55,696 nucleotides of DNA, taken from positions 1 through 55,696 of the forward strand of contig JAUSIH010000001.1 of NCBI GenBank assembly GCA_030648205.1. The letters run 5' to 3'. The translations under genes were made by a program, and so were the position numbers. The DNA comes from Dehalococcoidia bacterium (GTDB lineage Bacteria > Chloroflexota > Dehalococcoidia > JAUSIH01). Under the pieces are notes generated by a model, which saw only the letters and a list, made by a program, of their open reading frames with translations, did not search any database and was not told the origin of the DNA. Below, piece after piece: positions 53,252 to 55,696 of this stretch (its first letter is position 1; the number at the start of each line of letters is the position of its first letter).

Positions 53252-53815
53252 CTACACCTCTTTCGCGGCGCGCGCTGCCGCCTTGGGGGCGATGGACGCC
53301 AACGCCTGGTCAAGCGCCTTCTCCGCCGCCTTCTCCAGGTCAGGCTTCGGCATGTACTCGACGCTGCGCGGCATGACGACCAGCGGCAGATTGGGCATGC
53401 CCTTGCTCTTGCGCACCGCCTGCCCCAGCGGAATGAAGGACTCGGTCACGAGGACGGCGGCGGGAACGCCGCGCTTGTGGAACTCGACTCCGTCGTGGAC
53501 ACTCCACGCGGTGCAGGAGCCTCAGTTGCCCAGCCCCACGATGGCGATGTCCGCCTCCTTCGCGAGCTGGTCCATGGTTCCGGCGGCCAGCGGACGCGTC
53601 AGGTCCGGGTTCTTCACGCGGATGACCTTCGCGACGCCGTGCCGCTCCTTGAGGAGGCGCTCCATGGTGTCCAGCGTCACGCCCAGGCTGGCCCAGCCGT
53701 TGTCAATGAAGGCGGCTGTCTTGCCCGCCAGCTCGCCGACGGGCGGGGCCATCTCCTGCGTCAGCGTGGGGACAGGCGCCACGGGGTTCACGATGTAGGA
53801 TGTGCGCGGGGACAT
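53252..53815 (-). CDS. UGSC-family selenoprotein 3 (in-frame TGA = Sec)
   Basis: 187 aa with Sec at residue 98 (TGA 53524-53522). Around it: IVGLGN, U-G-S-C-T-A-W-S-V-H-D-G-V-E-F, HKRGVPAAVLVTESF and NLPLVVMPRSVE. N-terminal landmark GKTAAFIDNGWASLG. ATG 53815 has GGAGG five bases upstream. The tryptophan-following Cys of copies 1 and 2 (WCIH) is Ser here, so only the U-G-S-C pair is invariant. Upstream of paralog E by four bases. Same redox interpretation as copy 2. Confidence 0.92.
53486..53524 (-). promoter_or_regulatory. SECIS-like hairpin of UGSC3 with its TGA codon
   Basis: GGCTCC (pairs with GGAGTC downstream, six pairs including one G-U), then CGTGG-AGTGT-CCACG. The lower stem differs from UGSC1 but still pairs; the apical stem is identical. 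The best-paired of the three. Confidence 0.65.
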
Positions 53816-53872
53816 AGTCACCTCCGGCCTGTCGGCCTTTTTGCGTTCAAAAGTGGGTGCGCAACCGTGGGT

Positions 53873-53901
53873 ATGCTGCCGCTAAGCGGGGCGGGTGTCA
53901 A
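53873..53901 (-). promoter_or_regulatory. Possible promoter of UGSC module 3
   Basis: Minus strand TTGACA, 17-base spacer, CAGCAT. Perfect -35, poor -10; the leader would be about 50 nt. Confidence 0.35.
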
Positions 53902-53935
53902 GAGGGATGAGAGCAGCATTTGATATAATAGGAAA

Positions 53936-53953
53936 AGCCCCCTTGCGGGGGCT
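53936..53953 (-). terminator. Rho-independent terminator of the 303-aa gene
   Basis: AGCCCCC / GGGGGCT stem with a 4-nt loop, followed on the minus strand by TTTTCC. Confidence 0.65.
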
Positions 53954-53955
53954 CT

Positions 53956-54105
53956 CCCTATATTATGATGAGGGGCGCGAACGTGACGATGACAGTCGTC
54001 TTATGTTCCGCTAAAAGGTGTGAGGTGAGCAGCCTCATACCGACTCCTTTCCGGCGCTGGGGGACAGTCCAACTCGACCGTTGAGGCTCCCAGCGCCTAC
54101 TTTTT
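53956..54105 (+). ncRNA. Candidate structured small RNA with its own terminator
   Basis: Plus-strand TATAAT at 53924-53929, then from about 53956 a hairpin GGTGTGAGG/CCTCATACC near 54017-54041 and a terminator GGCGCTGGG ... CCCAGCGCC (54053-54097) followed by TACTTTTT. No matching -35. No known RNA class recognised. The stretch 53816-54207 has no other gene apart from a 39-codon ORF within it. Confidence 0.3.
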
Positions 54106-54207
54106 ACCGATCAATACGCCTCTACGTATGAACGGCCAGCAATTTGCCACAATCTCATGACCGCCTGTAGCGGTATGACGTTCTAGGCATCTCAAAGGCT
54201 GTCAGAT

Positions 54208-55119
54208 TTACGCGGATCCAGCCGCCTTCTGTTGTAGTCGCCGTATAGCCTTTCTCCGGATCGCCTCGAAATCCCCTACTGCTGCGTATAGATTCTTAAT
54301 GTCTTCATCCTCCAACGCGGCTAGCTCCTCGTCGGTCAACCGCAACTCCACACTGTTTCGCTGCATGATGGGTTTTGAAGCCTCGGGTGTCGCGCGCGAG
54401 GCATTTGGACTCAGTGATGCGGCAGCAACTGGCGGGTTAACCTGTCCGGCGACGGCAGTCGAACTAGTGGGCGTGGCTGCCTCACCAAGTGATGCCGTTA
54501 GTGGCGGAGTAGCTGCTGGTGCAGCGAGGCCTGCCTGTGTGCTCACCTTCGGCAAGACAAGGTATTGGCGTCCCTCCCTTACTTCGAGAACACCAGCTTG
54601 GCGCGCGGCCCTCAGTAAGATGTCGCGCGCGAACTTCACTTTGTTGTCAACAATCCCAAATCTATTCTTAATGGCGTCGTCCAATCCGTCTGTTGGAGGG
54701 ATCGGCCTGCCCTCGGTTAGGAATTCCATCAATCCCCGAAATAGCGGGACTGCGCGGAAGGCCTCAGCCAGAGCTTGGACTTTGTCGGCTTCGGAGTGCG
54801 GGGCAAGAATACGAGTAGCTCTCTCCGTAATCTTAATGACTCCATTATCCTCCTCGAGAAGGCCGTATAACCGACCAGCACTCAACCTCAATTTCCATGG
54901 CCCTGAGTCCAGAGAAATCCTAATCAAGCGGGCCAAGGTCGCCCCAGACAATGAACCACCGCCTGTCTCATATGCTTGTCGCGCTACTACTAACACAGCC
55001 TCCAAGTCGAAGTATGGATACGCCGTCTTCGACTTAGGACGCCTAAGCCCAATCTTCTCGCCGCCGCTATCCGGATTACTCTGCCCCGCTACTGGCTCCA
55101 CAGGTTCAGAAGTGACCAT
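54208..55119 (-). CDS. Unrecognised 303-aa protein on a lower-GC segment
   Basis: ATG 55119 with GGAGG upstream. N-terminal part has two helical segments that look winged-helix-like (YPYFDLEAVLVVARQAYETG, LRLSAGRLYGLLEEDNGVIK, ITERATRILAPHSEADKVQA), then a Pro/Ala/Ser-rich linker (about 205-250), and a C-terminal helical tail (LTDEELAALEDEDIKNLYAA). DNA-binding is possible. Base composition is lower than neighbours, with an A/T-rich upstream region. Likely acquired; function unknown. Confidence 0.7.
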   Translation of the reverse strand: MVTSEPVEPVAGQSNPDSGGEKIGLRRPKSKTAYPYFDLEAVLVVARQAYETGGGSLSGATLARLIRISLDSGPWKLRLSAGRLYGLLEEDNGVIKITERATRILAPHSEADKVQALAEAFRAVPLFRGLMEFLTEGRPIPPTDGLDDAIKNRFGIVDNKVKFARDILLRAARQAGVLEVREGRQYLVLPKVSTQAGLAAPAATPPLTASLGEAATPTSSTAVAGQVNPPVAAASLSPNASRATPEASKPIMQRNSVELRLTDEELAALEDEDIKNLYAAVGDFEAIRRKAIRRLQQKAAGSA

Positions 55120-55290
55120 CGTGCACACCTCCACACACTTTCTGATATACAGAATACTCCTCGTGTAAGGCCATGTCAATATCTGCTTGAGGCGGTTTTC
55201 CTCCATTTTATATTTTATGTAGAACTTGTACGCGCCTTTCATGCGGTGCAGACTCTGCGTTTTCCTGATGATGCGGAGCTAGAATGAAAA

Positions 55291-55322
55291 GAGGCGCTGG
55301 CGTTTCAGTACGCCAGCGCCTC
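55291..55322 (-). terminator. Perfect 13-bp hairpin with T run
   Basis: GAGGCGCTGGCGT and its complement with a 6-nt loop; minus strand continues TTTTCATTC. It ends a transcript arriving from the right, where only a gene tail remains (55344). Confidence 0.7.
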
Positions 55323-55343
55323 GTCCCGCGCGCGACCCCGCCC

Positions 55344-55422
55344 CTATTGCGCCAGCCAGACCACCTCCAGCGTGTCGTTCGCGTAGTCGCTCGCGCCGGG
55401 CCGCTTGCGCCCGGCAACGCGT
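55344..55422 (-). pseudogene. Orphan C-terminal tail of a gene
   Basis: An in-frame end RKRPGASDYANDTLEVVWLA then Q and stop, 25 codons without a start, just before the terminator at 55291. Its frame is closed by a stop upstream and the cupin gene occupies the rest. Looks like the remnant of a deleted gene; low confidence. Nothing else is seen in 55120-55485. Confidence 0.25.
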
Positions 55423-55485
55423 TACCGTATCATCGGAGCGCTTCGACGGGCCGCCGAAAAAACGCCGTCACAGGAGGAAAAGCAC

Positions 55486-55696
55486 ATGGAACCCACCATC
55501 TCCAGGATACAGGGCGAGCCGACCCGCACCACGGCTGGCGGACTCAAAGTCTGGGAGCTGCGCAAGGAGACTACGGACACGCGCGACCTGTACATTGTGT
55601 ACGCCGTCGTCCCGCCCGGCGCCAGCGAAGGGCCGCACACGCGGGACAGCGAGGAGATCATCTTCTACGTCAAAGGCACGTCGGAGGTCAAGGTCG
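55486..55696 (+). CDS. Cupin-domain protein, N-terminal part (runs off the window)
   Basis: First 70 codons: MEPTISRIQGEPTRTTAGGL then a cupin motif region VVPPGASEGPHTRDSEEIIF with YVKG. The metal-binding His-x-His of cupin motif 1 reads HTR, so one ligand is replaced. ATG 55486 with AGGAGG eight bases upstream. Small single-domain cupins bind or isomerise small molecules; the rest is outside the window. Confidence 0.82.
   Translation, partial: MEPTISRIQGEPTRTTAGGLKVWELRKETTDTRDLYIVYAVVPPGASEGPHTRDSEEIIFYVKGTSEVKV

Noticed and set aside
53964-54083. 39-aa plus ORF MMRGANVTMTVV...
   Set aside because: No ribosome site and it overlaps the stems of the RNA candidate; kept only as part of that region.

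Overview
High-GC window (roughly 65% G+C by eye, frequent GTG/TTG starts, good AGGAGG-type ribosome sites). I see no ribosomal or taxonomic marker. The mix of flavin-dependent luciferase-family oxidoreductases, a class III CoA-transferase, OFA/MCT-like MFS transporters, a gliding-type ABC exporter and dispersed short palindromic repeats fits an uncultured Chloroflexota (Dehalococcoidia/SAR202-like). That placement is an inference of moderate confidence.

The main discovery is a selenocysteine system. Three genes (7928-8485, 28952-29506, 53252-53815, all minus) are split by an in-frame TGA that reads as selenocysteine in a U-G-(S/G)-C motif. Each TGA is followed at the same distance by the same hairpin (a 5-bp stem with a 5-nt loop), and two of the three have compensatory lower stems. 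This is a bacterial SECIS candidate. Each UGSC gene is followed by one or two genes of an uncharacterised ~350-aa family with invariant cysteines; there are five copies in the window (6809, 26704, 27803, 32325, 52195). selA (29729-31102) is divergent from the second UGSC operon. The Sec region resembles the UxxC segment of glycine/proline reductase B subunits (GrdB/PrdB), so I propose a two-component Sec-dependent reductase with duplicated partner subunits.

Layout. 1-6774: pyruvate kinase fragment, GNAT, then an operon coaE - NorQ-like AAA ATPase - CoA pyrophosphatase (Nudix) - NorD-like VWA protein. 6809-11306: UGSC module 1, an MFS transporter and cinA. 11307-15160: lower-GC orphan gene, VapBC-type toxin-antitoxin pair and repeat clusters. 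15161-20661: CoA-transferase, four-gene gliding-type ABC exporter, tRNA-Pro. 21347-29506: a long minus-strand run that reads as one catabolic locus (UGSC2 - partner C - partner B - EthD-like, then EthD-like - MFS - luciferase-family enzyme), interrupted by a lower-GC pair with a PD-(D/E)XK nuclease. 29729-37250: selA, small genes, orphan partner D, SbcD-like phosphoesterase, ComEC-like hydrolase, tRNA-Asn, a third MFS, and a 55-aa basic protein. 37312-43823: quinone-reductase-like MDR, HDAC-like deacetylase, Mut7-C protein, FTR1 iron permease plus cupredoxin behind a palindromic operator, ABC-2 permease, DUF488, LuxR-type regulator. 44191-50262: secreted protein, then an overlapping GH3-like enzyme - histidine kinase - HD-GYP response regulator operon. 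50299-55696: second luciferase-family enzyme, UGSC module 3, a low-GC gene, and a cupin cut by the window end.

No selB, selD or tRNA-Sec gene was found here; they must lie elsewhere if the system works. All similarity statements are from memory of families; no searches were run.
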